Below, piece by piece: positions 30,856 to 38,317 of a stretch of 43,507 nt of DNA (the first letter of the stretch is position 1; each line of letters begins with the position of its first letter). Origin of the DNA: Pseudochrobactrum asaccharolyticum (lineage in GTDB: Bacteria > Pseudomonadota > Alphaproteobacteria > Rhizobiales > Rhizobiaceae); assembly GCF_003314995.1 (NCBI RefSeq), contig NZ_QNRH01000015.1, positions 1 to 43,507 of the forward strand, in the 5' to 3' direction. The notes beneath the pieces were generated by a model that was not told where the DNA came from, made no database searches, and worked only from the letters and a program-made list of their open reading frames with translations. Position numbers and translations under genes: made by a program.

Positions 30856-31149
30856 ATGCAGATCATAGCCAAAAAAGCACTCAAAGATTTCTGGGTTAAA
30901 CACAATCAAGCTGAGGCACCTTTAACGGCTTGGTATCTAGCAGTAAGCAAGGCCGAATGGTCTGGCCCACAGGATATCAAGGCTATGTTTGGCTCCGCAG
31001 ACTTTGTTGGCGACAATCGCGTTATTTTTGACATCGGCGGCAACAAGTACCGCATCGTTGTACATGTGGCTTACAAATTTCACCGTGTTCTCATCAAATT
31101 TGTCGGAACACATAAAGAGTATGACAAAATCAATCCGGAGAAGGTGTGA
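30856..31149 (+). CDS. higB: HigB-type toxin
   Basis: 97 residues. HigB_toxin pattern: MQIIAKKALKDFWVKHNQAE, LTAWYLAVSKAEWSGPQDIK and the later beta strands VIFDIGGNKYRIVVHVAY and VLIKFVGTHKEYDKI. HigB cleaves mRNA in ribosomes. Start at 30856 rather than 30808 because the family begins MQII and the promoter/operator fit. Followed by the antitoxin with a 1-nt overlap (TGATG). Confidence 0.9.
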   Translation: MQIIAKKALKDFWVKHNQAEAPLTAWYLAVSKAEWSGPQDIKAMFGSADFVGDNRVIFDIGGNKYRIVVHVAYKFHRVLIKFVGTHKEYDKINPEKV

Positions 31150-31556
31150 TGGAAAATATTCGTCCTATTAAAACCGAAGCCGACTATGATTGGGCTATTG
31201 TCGAAATTACCAAATACTTCGAGAATGAACCAGAAGTAGGCTCCCCTGATGGCGACCGCTTCGATGTCCTCGCTACTCTCATTGAAGCATATGAGGATAA
31301 GCACTACCCTATTACGACACCCGACCCTATCGAAGCCATTCAGGCGCACATGAATATGGCAGGATACAAGCAGGCCGCCCTTGCTGATGTAATCGGATCA
31401 CGCTCTCGAGCTTCCGAAGTTCTGAGCAAAAAGCGCCAGCTTACTATGGATATGGCATTCAAGCTCAACAGAGACTGGCACATTCCTGCAGAGGTTCTCA
31501 TACAGCCGTATCATTTGGTGAATGATGACCAGAGAGACAAAGCCAGCGCAACCTAA
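31149..31556 (+). CDS. higA: HigA-type antitoxin
   Basis: 135 residues. N-terminal half is the acidic HigA-type helix bundle (ENIRPIKTEADYDWAIVEI), C-terminal half a helix-turn-helix (AALADVIGSRSRASEVLSKK). Reads YKQAALADVIGSRSR as recognition region. GAGAAGG upstream and the overlap with HigB support ATG 31149. It should bind the two palindromes at 30800-30839. Confidence 0.88.
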   Translation: MENIRPIKTEADYDWAIVEITKYFENEPEVGSPDGDRFDVLATLIEAYEDKHYPITTPDPIEAIQAHMNMAGYKQAALADVIGSRSRASEVLSKKRQLTMDMAFKLNRDWHIPAEVLIQPYHLVNDDQRDKASAT

Positions 31557-31596
31557 CGTTGAAACTCCACATCCATCTCATATCAAGGAAGACTAG

Positions 31597-31616
31597 CCCC
31601 GCATAGCGGGGTTTTA
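31597..31616 (+). terminator. terminator of toxin-antitoxin pair 2
   Basis: CCCCGC-ATA-GCGGGG followed by TTTTATT. Confidence 0.9.
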
Positions 31617-31679
31617 TTCGGCTCGACTCTCTTGCACGACTCTGGTTTGTTTTCTTGCTTAAACAAACGGGGGTTTTTT

Positions 31680-32165
31680 ATGGGTGAGTTACTGGATCGT
31701 GGGTTCCAACGCCAAATTCTAATAGCTTTGCAAAGCGCCTACCCGCGCTCCGTTAAACCTACCGAAATGTTTGGGGAACAAGCCGACAATCGGCTTCTTG
31801 TTAATCTAGCTTATCTAGATGAGCATGATCTAATTGACCTCACGCTATCTACATTCATGGATGGAGAAATTACCCTAGATGCTGCGAAGATTACAGCAGC
31901 AGGTATGGACTTCATCGCTGATGACGGTGGACTCTCTGCTATTCTGGGGGTCGTAACGGTAAAACTTCATGAAGATACTATCCGGCAACTTGTGATAGAC
32001 AAAATTCAGAAGGCGGATGGCGACCAATCTGTAAAATCAGCTCTCATCGACAAAGTGAAAAGCCTCCCTGCTGAGGCACTCGGCAAATTGGCCGTAGATG
32101 GACTTGGCACTGCAATTTCAAAGGCGCCCGACGCCCTCAACTTCCTCACTGATATGCTCGGGTAG
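31680..32165 (+). CDS. phage accessory protein, winged-helix-like N half, 161 aa
   Basis: From ATG 31680: MGELLDRGFQRQILIALQSA, LLVNLAYLDEHDLIDLTLS and ITAAGMDFIADDGG resemble a winged helix. The second half, a helical domain, is shared with the truncated gene at 22679-22948. Preceded by a G-rich site. Its 3' end overlaps the minus-strand gene at 32118 by 48 nt. Role unknown; DNA binding is a guess. Confidence 0.6.
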   Translation: MGELLDRGFQRQILIALQSAYPRSVKPTEMFGEQADNRLLVNLAYLDEHDLIDLTLSTFMDGEITLDAAKITAAGMDFIADDGGLSAILGVVTVKLHEDTIRQLVIDKIQKADGDQSVKSALIDKVKSLPAEALGKLAVDGLGTAISKAPDALNFLTDMLG

Positions 32166-32357
32166 TTCCTTGGATGCTTTGATAAACTCGGCATCGTTGA
32201 TCGGTCGTCCCGCCCTGTGCCGCTTTATCATTTTAATGGCATCGCCCAATTCCATGTTGGCTGAAAGGACGATGTACCAACTTCCATCTGATGCCTGTAT
32301 TGGGCCGCCCGGAATCTGACCTTTAGGGATGGCAATTAGATCAAAATGTTCTTTCAT
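32118..32357 (-). CDS. small protein, 79 aa
   Basis: AGGAG lies about 8 nt before ATG 32357, so it is translated. It starts MKEHFDLIAIPKGQIPGGPI and has SDGSWYIVLSANMELGDAIK then RHRAGRPINDAEFIKASKEL. No family recognised. It lies just downstream of the tail tube gene and may be the last gene of that run. Confidence 0.6.
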   Translation of the reverse strand: MKEHFDLIAIPKGQIPGGPIQASDGSWYIVLSANMELGDAIKMIKRHRAGRPINDAEFIKASKELPEHISEEVEGVGRL

Positions 32358-32411
32358 TAAGCATCTCCTGACAGTTATTTACCGCCTACCCCTGCCTGTC
32401 TCGAAGGCATG

Positions 32412-32432
32412 CCCCGCATAGCGGGGTTTTAT
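32412..32432 (+). terminator. plus-strand terminator, third copy
   Basis: CCCCGC-ATA-GCGGGG then TTTTATTT. It would stop plus-strand transcripts from 31680 just before the tail tube gene. Confidence 0.85.
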
Positions 32433-32900
32433 TTAGGTTGCAGGAACTTCAACACAGCGCTGCTGGAAGCCGCATGTCCATGTGCGTGTCGGGAAATCTT
32501 CTGGGCCTCCACCGGCAATCAATGGGCCAACAATAATGCCGCGATCATAAATCGTTGTACCGGTTCCGCCTGTCGTGAGCTGGTCATTCCATACCCGTTT
32601 GAATGCGTAGTTCATATTGGTCAACGCAAGATCACTCATAAGCTCTTGGCCTGCGTCGCCGGTTTTCAGCTTACAGGTCAATGTGAAATCGCCTGCATTG
32701 GAGATACCCTTGCCTTTCTGCGTGAACTCTGTGTCCATTGTATCAAGACCGACAATGTTTGTATTCGTGCCAGACTCACCGACCTCAGACACAAGCGAAA
32801 CTTTCACCCAGTCAGTGAGCGCCTCGAACTCTATCAGCGCCATATCCTGTGGTTGCGGGGTTTTACTGACATAAAAAGTCATGCCTTTATTTGTTGCCAT
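32433..32900 (-). CDS. major tail tube protein
   Basis: 155 residues. Pattern of siphovirus tail tube proteins: N-terminal MATNKGMTFYVSKTPQPQDM, a central TEFTQKGKGISNAGDFTLTC, FKRVWNDQLTTGGTGTTIYD and a final beta strand TWTCGFQQRCVEV. It follows the tail terminator gene and precedes the accessory block and chaperones, the right order. Forms stacked hexameric rings around the tape measure. Confidence 0.82.
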   Translation of the reverse strand: MATNKGMTFYVSKTPQPQDMALIEFEALTDWVKVSLVSEVGESGTNTNIVGLDTMDTEFTQKGKGISNAGDFTLTCKLKTGDAGQELMSDLALTNMNYAFKRVWNDQLTTGGTGTTIYDRGIIVGPLIAGGGPEDFPTRTWTCGFQQRCVEVPAT

Positions 32901-32926
32901 AACGGAAACCTCTATAAAAGTTGATG

Positions 32927-33352
32927 TTACTGATCAGCCTGCCAGTAGATCGAAACCGGCAGCGTGACTTGAGAAGGCTCGGAAAAGATCGTGCCTATTT
33001 CGGGTATATGAGTAATGCGAACTTGGGCAGCCCCGTGCCAAAGCGTGAGATCAGCGGGGAAATGCTCGACCAGCTTTTCACCAAGCGCGAGATAATCGCC
33101 CTCTGACTTAATCCAATCGGCTTGTGTGGGAATATGGGTGATTGTGCATTGCAGAATGCCTTTGTGCAGGCTGACATTGCCCTCGCCCATCGTTAAGCGC
33201 TGCGGCTTATTGCGGTACAAGTTCACCCGAATGAACGGCTCCCTACCCCCATTTTGAGGCGAGTAACGCTTAAGCTGGTAGACGACTGGAATTTCAGTAT
33301 TTAGCAGTGATAGCCGTGTGTAGAGTGCGGCCATAATGTCTTTGTAAATCAT
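32927..33352 (-). CDS. tail terminator / tail completion protein
   Basis: 141 residues: MIYKDIMAALYTRLSLLNTE, PFIRVNLYRNKPQRLTMGEG, CTITHIPTQADWIKSEGDYL and VTLPVSIYWQADQ. Fits the gpU-like/DUF4128-type family that caps the tail. Overlaps the previous stop by one base. Confidence 0.75.
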   Translation of the reverse strand: MIYKDIMAALYTRLSLLNTEIPVVYQLKRYSPQNGGREPFIRVNLYRNKPQRLTMGEGNVSLHKGILQCTITHIPTQADWIKSEGDYLALGEKLVEHFPADLTLWHGAAQVRITHIPEIGTIFSEPSQVTLPVSIYWQADQ

Positions 33353-33762
33353 CAGACTGCACCCGCCTTTCTAAAGGCTTGCTCGACATAAGTGTTCCAA
33401 TTTTGCGCGGCACCACGCACCCAGAACCGGCCAGACTGGTTGTAGAGCCTGCCGAGGCTGTCCATATCTTCAAACCCGTATTCGAGGCGCATGGCGTAGG
33501 AAGCTGTGAAACTCAGATAAACCGTGTCGGATAACTTGATGCTTGCCACCGCACCCGATATCCCGTCGAGGCCGATACCCGTATCACCTATCCTCGGCAG
33601 CGTATTGAGCGTGATCTGAAAGCTATTGCGCAGAAATCCGGTATCGACCGGCGAGGTCTTCACAATATCCTCTGCCATAAACTGCACACTGGTCTGGAAC
33701 ACAGCGAGAATAAGCTTCATCACATCCTGATGAAACGCGCCGACCTGTCTTGCGAAGTTCAT
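33352..33762 (-). CDS. HK97 gp10-like neck/tail protein
   Basis: 136 residues. SVQFMAEDIVKTSPVDTGFL then RNSFQITLNT is the gp10 signature, and the C-terminal YAMRLEYGFEDMDSLGRLYN also fits. Acts in head-tail joining. Starts inside the end of the gp7-like gene (ATGA overlap). Confidence 0.8.
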   Translation of the reverse strand: MNFARQVGAFHQDVMKLILAVFQTSVQFMAEDIVKTSPVDTGFLRNSFQITLNTLPRIGDTGIGLDGISGAVASIKLSDTVYLSFTASYAMRLEYGFEDMDSLGRLYNQSGRFWVRGAAQNWNTYVEQAFRKAGAV

Positions 33763-34814
33763 CGGTCTTTCCTCGCAAAGAAATTGAGGCGCACGAAATA
33801 AGTACAGCGGCAGTTGATTGTTTGGCTTGCTCCTGCTCCTAAGCTGTTATCCATCGGATATTGCATCTGCGTGCCGTCCGGCATGGTGAAAGGCGTGTCC
33901 ATGCCAACCACTGAAACACCGTTCATATGAGCATGCTGATCGCGTGTGCGGCTGTCAGTCGTGGCAATCCAGACCTTTTCCGCTTGATCCGGATCGACAC
34001 CGGCCTGTTCTGCAGCCTGATAACCGGCTTCCATACGGGCAGAGTTCAAAGCCTCCATAACTTCGGTCTGGCCGATGGTGTTTGCGCGTGTGATCAACAA
34101 CCGCTCGGAGTACCGCAGCGTCAGTTTGTTGATCTGGGCTTGCGATAGTTCAATCTCACCTCGCATGGCCTTCATTACTGTTCCATCAAACCGCTTATCG
34201 CGGCGCGTTCGGGTTAGATAATTTGCCAATGCCTGCGGATTACCAGCTGATAATTCAGCTCTCGCACGTTGGACATATTCGGCCTGATTGCGGTTGAGTA
34301 CCAGTGCACCGCCTACCCGCTTGCGCTGCGCCGGATCGTAAACCCCGATCAGTTCTTGGGCGACCTGTCGTGGGTTGCGTCCTGCCTTCAATCCTGCGGC
34401 CAAGGTTGCCCGTGTAGCGGCTTCGGCCTCTTTAGTGAAATCCTGTATCAATCCGCTCAAATAGCCACTCAGACGGCGCTCTGCGCGAAGATTACGGGCA
34501 TTAAACTGGAAGTTGACTTTGAAGCCGCGCGCATCACGAACAAGCGGCAACATCGCCATAGCCGCAGTGCCGGATGCTGCATAGGCCACTGCCATCGCAT
34601 CACCCAACGCATTGAACGAACCGGCCTGAATGCCGATAGACCGGAGAACATCGCGGACACTTCCCGTCTCAATCGCTTTCATCAGTCTGGTAAAATCAGC
34701 ATCACGAATAATCTGATCTGCTACAGCGAGAAAGGCATCACGCACAACCGGCTCAAACCGCGCTGTCAGTGCATCAAGCTGTCGGCGCTGCTTTGCGGAT
34801 AGCCGATATGTCAT
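33759..34814 (-). CDS. SPP1 gp7-like minor head protein
   Basis: 351 residues. N terminus is a long helical region (MTYRLSAKQRRQLDALTARF); the conserved end has LLITRANTIGQTEVMEALNS, WIATTDSRTRDQHAHMNGVS and TINCRCTYF (Asn334-Cys-Arg-Cys). These mark the phage head morphogenesis (Mu F/SPP1 gp7) family. Unusually it lies after the connector genes instead of next to the portal. Confidence 0.85.
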   Translation of the reverse strand: MTYRLSAKQRRQLDALTARFEPVVRDAFLAVADQIIRDADFTRLMKAIETGSVRDVLRSIGIQAGSFNALGDAMAVAYAASGTAAMAMLPLVRDARGFKVNFQFNARNLRAERRLSGYLSGLIQDFTKEAEAATRATLAAGLKAGRNPRQVAQELIGVYDPAQRKRVGGALVLNRNQAEYVQRARAELSAGNPQALANYLTRTRRDKRFDGTVMKAMRGEIELSQAQINKLTLRYSERLLITRANTIGQTEVMEALNSARMEAGYQAAEQAGVDPDQAEKVWIATTDSRTRDQHAHMNGVSVVGMDTPFTMPDGTQMQYPMDNSLGAGASQTINCRCTYFVRLNFFARKDR

Positions 34815-34817
34815 GAA

Positions 34818-35225
34818 TTACGCCTTAGCTGCGAATGAGTAATAGACCGGCGTTCCGGCAGGGTTGAGATCACGCGAGCCGATTACAACCAGTTCCTCAC
34901 CGCTCACCTTGATGATGTCGGTCGGTTGCGGCTGGATACGATCTGCTCCCTTACCGCTGATTTTCTTCATCTGCACAGCCATGTAGCCAAATCTGGCTAG
35001 CTGCATGGTGAAGTTGCCTTCAAACTTAAGGTCGAAATTGTCAGCCTTGCCAGCGCTGACCGGCAGCATGGCAACTGTGACCTCATAAGTTGACTGAGTG
35101 CCGGCCGATGATTGCCAATCACTCGGATCGCCTGTCTCAATGCGTGAAAGCTCAGCTTTTGCCCCAAACTCAGCCAAAAGCTCAAGCGCAGTATCGCGCA
35201 TCATCCCATAGTCAAATGCTGCCAT
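34818..35225 (-). CDS. neck/head-completion protein, 135 aa
   Basis: From ATG 35225 with AGGTG upstream: MAAFDYGMMRDTALELLAEF, QSTYEVTVAMLPVSAGKADN, DRIQPQPTDIIKVSGEELVV and a final YYSFAAKA. Fits small stopper-type head completion proteins by size and location; exact family not assigned. Next gene starts 4 nt later. Confidence 0.6.
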   Translation of the reverse strand: MAAFDYGMMRDTALELLAEFGAKAELSRIETGDPSDWQSSAGTQSTYEVTVAMLPVSAGKADNFDLKFEGNFTMQLARFGYMAVQMKKISGKGADRIQPQPTDIIKVSGEELVVIGSRDLNPAGTPVYYSFAAKA

Positions 35226-35226
35226 A

Positions 35227-35637
35227 TTACACCTGTGATATAGAGCCAAATACTGCTGTTCCGGATTGATCTGAGTGGATTAGGCCAGATAAGAGGTTTT
35301 CGATTACCGCACGCCCTTGATCGTCGTTCGTTTCTGACAGGGACATGAAGGCCAATTCGCAAACAGAGGCGACGATTTTCTCAGGAATTTCATTGTCGGG
35401 AAAAAAACGTCCCTGAAACTTTGCCCGTTTGCGCGGCCATGCAAGTGGTTGCCCGAAGGTTGCAGTCTCACCGATAAAGCGAGGGCTATAAGTTGTGTCC
35501 AGAAACTCACTAGCGCGGCACAGAGCTTGCTCAATGATGCTGTCGGTGTATTCGCCTGCATGATGTCCAGCGGCATCACAGTGGGCGGCAAACTGATCAG
35601 CATTGGCATAGCTGATTATTGACGGAGTAATCGGCAT
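35227..35637 (-). CDS. head-tail connector, second copy (DnaT_2-like)
   Basis: 136 residues from ATG 35637. TTYSPRFIGETATFGQPLAW and FFPDNEIPEKIVASVCELAF match the upstream gene (AVYGDRFIGRVVTFDQERAW and AIPDNVVPQAVIYASFEAAY). Tandem duplicate. Family often labelled DnaT-like, but the place in the gene order points to a connector. Confidence 0.72.
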   Translation of the reverse strand: MPITPSIISYANADQFAAHCDAAGHHAGEYTDSIIEQALCRASEFLDTTYSPRFIGETATFGQPLAWPRKRAKFQGRFFPDNEIPEKIVASVCELAFMSLSETNDDQGRAVIENLLSGLIHSDQSGTAVFGSISQV

Positions 35638-35638
35638 A

Positions 35639-36127
35639 TCAGCCCACCGATCTGACCAGTAGGCCGTTAGATGTTTCATTACGAAGATATGGCGCAAGCA
35701 TCCCATCAACCGTGGATATGAGCGGCGTTAAGAAAGATGCCGTTCCATCGCTCTGCGCACCTGAATACTGAACTTCAAGCTCACCAACCTTCTTGCGCAC
35801 GACCGCGCCAGATGCAGAGCCAATGGCATTCAAACCACCTTGATTTCGCGCTTCTTGATAGGCAGCCTCAAACGAGGCGTAGATAACCGCCTGCGGCACT
35901 ACATTGTCGGGAATAGCCGTTCCGCGCAGGGATGCACCAGTACGCGGCCAAGCCCGTTCCTGATCAAATGTCACAACGCGCCCGATAAACCGATCACCAT
36001 ATACAGCATCGACATACTGACTGCCTCGCTGACGCAGAACAGCGGGGGCCGGTGCATCCGAAGTCAGTGTATAGCCGTTATCAGCCAACCATCGCTGAAA
36101 CTGTTCGTCTGTACCGTAACCCGCCAT
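35639..36127 (-). CDS. head-tail connector, first copy (DnaT_2-like)
   Basis: 162 residues: MAGYGTDEQFQRWLADNGYT, VYGDRFIGRVVTF and GEVQYSG-like GELEVQYSGAQSDG. Duplicate of the next gene, with a longer C terminus. Starts 5 nt after the HeH gene's stop. Confidence 0.72.
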   Translation of the reverse strand: MAGYGTDEQFQRWLADNGYTLTSDAPAPAVLRQRGSQYVDAVYGDRFIGRVVTFDQERAWPRTGASLRGTAIPDNVVPQAVIYASFEAAYQEARNQGGLNAIGSASGAVVRKKVGELEVQYSGAQSDGTASFLTPLISTVDGMLAPYLRNETSNGLLVRSVG

Positions 36128-36132
36128 ATCCG

Positions 36133-36393
36133 TTATTCCGCCAGTTTCGCGTCGATGAGTTCTTGCAGTTTTTCGTTTGAGATGTTTTTTGCATACTCAA
36201 CGCCAAGCTCATCGGCCTGCTTTTTCAGTTCATCACGGTTCGCAGTAATGGCAGCCTTGCCATCATCATCGCCCTGAATGATTTCATAACGCCCTTCCCA
36301 TCCCTTCGGCTCAGATTTGAGCGTCAGTTCGGTGCCGACTTCAATTTCACCGGATGCACCGTAAATGCCCGGCTTCGTGATTTTCACACGCAT
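36133..36393 (-). CDS. HeH/LEM-domain small protein
   Basis: 86 residues. A beta-rich N half (KITKPGIYGASGEIEVGTEL) and a helix-extended-helix C end (ELKKQADELGVEYAKNISNE, KLQELIDAKLAE). Proteins of this kind are common right after phage capsid genes. Role unclear. Confidence 0.72.
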   Translation of the reverse strand: MRVKITKPGIYGASGEIEVGTELTLKSEPKGWEGRYEIIQGDDDGKAAITANRDELKKQADELGVEYAKNISNEKLQELIDAKLAE

Positions 36394-36410
36394 GAGAATA
36401 CCCTTTCCAA

Positions 36411-36437
36411 ATGAAAAGCCCGGCGCTTTGGCCGGGC
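36411..36437 (-). terminator. terminator after the capsid gene
   Basis: On the minus strand GCCCGGC-CAAAGC-GCCGGGC followed by TTTTC. 7-bp perfect stem. Probably lowers expression of downstream genes relative to the capsid gene. Confidence 0.8.
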
Positions 36438-36444
36438 AGTTTCA

Positions 36445-37488
36445 TCAATTGACCTGTGTGGAATAGAAGACACCGGACTTACCGTTAAAGTCGGCACGGA
36501 TTTCCAAGCCCATCGCCCCCATGACCAAGAACTGGTAGTTGTCTGACGGGTTCAAGCGAACCTTGGCCGTGGTGTTCACCGCCATACCGATCAACGGACG
36601 AATGTATTCAGCATCAGGCACGAAACCGAAGAATTCGTTTCCTTTCAGCTCAAAAGTCACCACGATTTTGTTAATCCGGCGATTGGTCAGCAAATACGAC
36701 AGTAGCGTACCACCCTTGAAGCCAGTCGAACCGGAATATGACTTGTCAAAGTTGCGGCCAATCTCCGGCGAGATATACAGATTGACCTTGCCAGTGATCA
36801 GGTTGGCATCCAGCATCGCGCCGAGCGTCTGCGTGATGAAGGTATCAACCTCATCAGAACCGGCAGTGGTCAGATCAATATTAGCCCCACCCGCAGCAGA
36901 ACCGAGATTGATAGCCTTGGAGTATGGTGAGGTACGGATACCGTAAGCGGTGTAGCCACTCACAGCGATTGTGGAATCGCCATCCAGAGCATACCGTGCC
37001 ATATCACGGCGGATTTTAGCGGTATGTGCTTCCTGATCATCCGACAGAGCATCAAAATTTTCAGACTGCAGGGTGTTCCACTCGCGCCATTCGCGGCCAT
37101 AAGCGGTCGAGAAGATTGGCACCGGTGTACCGCGATAGTCATAGGTGACTTTATCGACCGGCGTTGGCACCTGACCGGACAGAGAGCGGGTAACCGCACC
37201 GGCATCCGAAGATACGCGGTTCAAATGCACCAGCTTGCCGATATTAACCGCTTTTGCTAACGGCATGAGATCAGCCATATAAGCCTGACCTTCATCGTTA
37301 CGCATCACGCGACGGGTAATCCCATCCAGTTCGAGCCATGCATCGCGCGGCAAGATAGCAGCCTGATTACGGACTGATGCAAGTTGATCTTCGGCATTGT
37401 GGAACCATTCACGATCTGCCGATACTTCATTCCACCAGTCAGCGTGAACTCGTGAACTGTTGAGAAGCTGAGAAGAAAAATAGCGCAT
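36445..37488 (-). CDS. major capsid protein
   Basis: 347 residues. MRYFSSQLLNSSRVHADWWN start, then a long N-arm region, YDYRGTPVPIFSTAYGREWR, NLYISPEIGRNFDKSYSGST, FELKGNEFFGFVPDAEYIRP and the terminal NSTQVN-type strand. Follows the decoration gene in the standard order. HK97-fold assumed from family and position. Confidence 0.87.
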   Translation of the reverse strand: MRYFSSQLLNSSRVHADWWNEVSADREWFHNAEDQLASVRNQAAILPRDAWLELDGITRRVMRNDEGQAYMADLMPLAKAVNIGKLVHLNRVSSDAGAVTRSLSGQVPTPVDKVTYDYRGTPVPIFSTAYGREWREWNTLQSENFDALSDDQEAHTAKIRRDMARYALDGDSTIAVSGYTAYGIRTSPYSKAINLGSAAGGANIDLTTAGSDEVDTFITQTLGAMLDANLITGKVNLYISPEIGRNFDKSYSGSTGFKGGTLLSYLLTNRRINKIVVTFELKGNEFFGFVPDAEYIRPLIGMAVNTTAKVRLNPSDNYQFLVMGAMGLEIRADFNGKSGVFYSTQVN

Positions 37489-37502
37489 GTGGCGAAGCTC
37501 CC

Positions 37503-37955
37503 TTATGCTGCTGCCAGATGGCTCTTGGCTGCACGCACGCGCACAAGCTGATCCGATCCGGTTGTATTGTTGAATGCTTCTTCCGCAGTTGCGATGATAC
37601 GATCACCGGCAGCAGCCAGCACAAAGCGTCCTGTTGCGTTTGTGGTCAGTTTTGCGCCCTTGGTGATATTCTGACCGGTTGGCACGCGGACATTGAAAAG
37701 CTGTGCATCCAGCATTTCCATGCCGATCATGCGATCTCCGGCTTTCCATTCATCATCAACGCCGTTCAGCGTCAGATAATTGTCCTGAGCGATGAAAACT
37801 GCGTCATTGATCGAAGCGCCCGCGATTGCAAAACCGCCTGTTGCATTGAACACCACAGCAAGCCCCGGCAAAGTCGCAGCGGCGGCAATACTTTCATGTA
37901 CCTGTGGTGTTGCCTCAGTGAATGGGCCTGCAAAAATCTTGTTATACCGAGCCAT
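37503..37955 (-). CDS. capsid decoration-like protein (DUF2190)
   Basis: 150 residues rich in Ala, Thr and Gly: MARYNKIFAGPFTEATPQVH, AGASINDAVFIAQDNYLTLN, PTGQNITKGAKLTTNATGRF and IATAEEAFNNTTGSDQLVRV. This beta-rich pattern is usual for DUF2190-type head proteins between protease/scaffold and capsid. Confidence 0.75.
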   Translation of the reverse strand: MARYNKIFAGPFTEATPQVHESIAAAATLPGLAVVFNATGGFAIAGASINDAVFIAQDNYLTLNGVDDEWKAGDRMIGMEMLDAQLFNVRVPTGQNITKGAKLTTNATGRFVLAAAGDRIIATAEEAFNNTTGSDQLVRVRAAKSHLAAA

Positions 37956-37957
37956 AC

Positions 37958-38317
37958 TTATTCTCCTTCCGGAACTTTAAAGCCCTGCTTTTCAGCATTT
38001 GGCTTGTACTGACTGTTGAGCGGCGCGGCCTTGCCCGGCTCTGCTTTGGGAGCCAGTTCTTTGAGGGCTTCAATACTCAGGCTGTTTGCCACGGCTTCTG
38101 TCAGCAGATTGGCCTTAACCACCTTTTCAACCAGACCAGCCTTTTCGGCATCGTCCTTGGCCTTCTGGTTTTCCAGTGCCGTATTTTGTGCATCGACCAA
38201 TGGTTTAACGGCATTTGCCACCGCATCACCTACGGTAGTGCCAATATTGGCAAGCCCTTCCGAGAGGGTTTCAACCTTCGCGGAAAGTGCGTCAAACTGC
38301 TCTTTAGAGACAGACAT
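37958..38317 (-). CDS. nested scaffold protein from an internal start
   Basis: 119 residues beginning MSVSKEQFDALSAKVETLSE at codon 253 of the protease gene. AAGGAAG lies 5 nt before this in-frame ATG. Same design as lambda C/Nu3, where protease and scaffold share the 3' end of one gene. Predicted coiled coil followed by a C-terminal capsid-binding tail. Confidence 0.65.
   Translation of the reverse strand: MSVSKEQFDALSAKVETLSEGLANIGTTVGDAVANAVKPLVDAQNTALENQKAKDDAEKAGLVEKVVKANLLTEAVANSLSIEALKELAPKAEPGKAAPLNSQYKPNAEKQGFKVPEGE

Noticed and set aside
31632-31679. extra N-terminal codons of the 161-aa gene
   Set aside because: They fall in the promoter/leader after the preceding terminator and contain no ribosome site; the start at 31680 is better.
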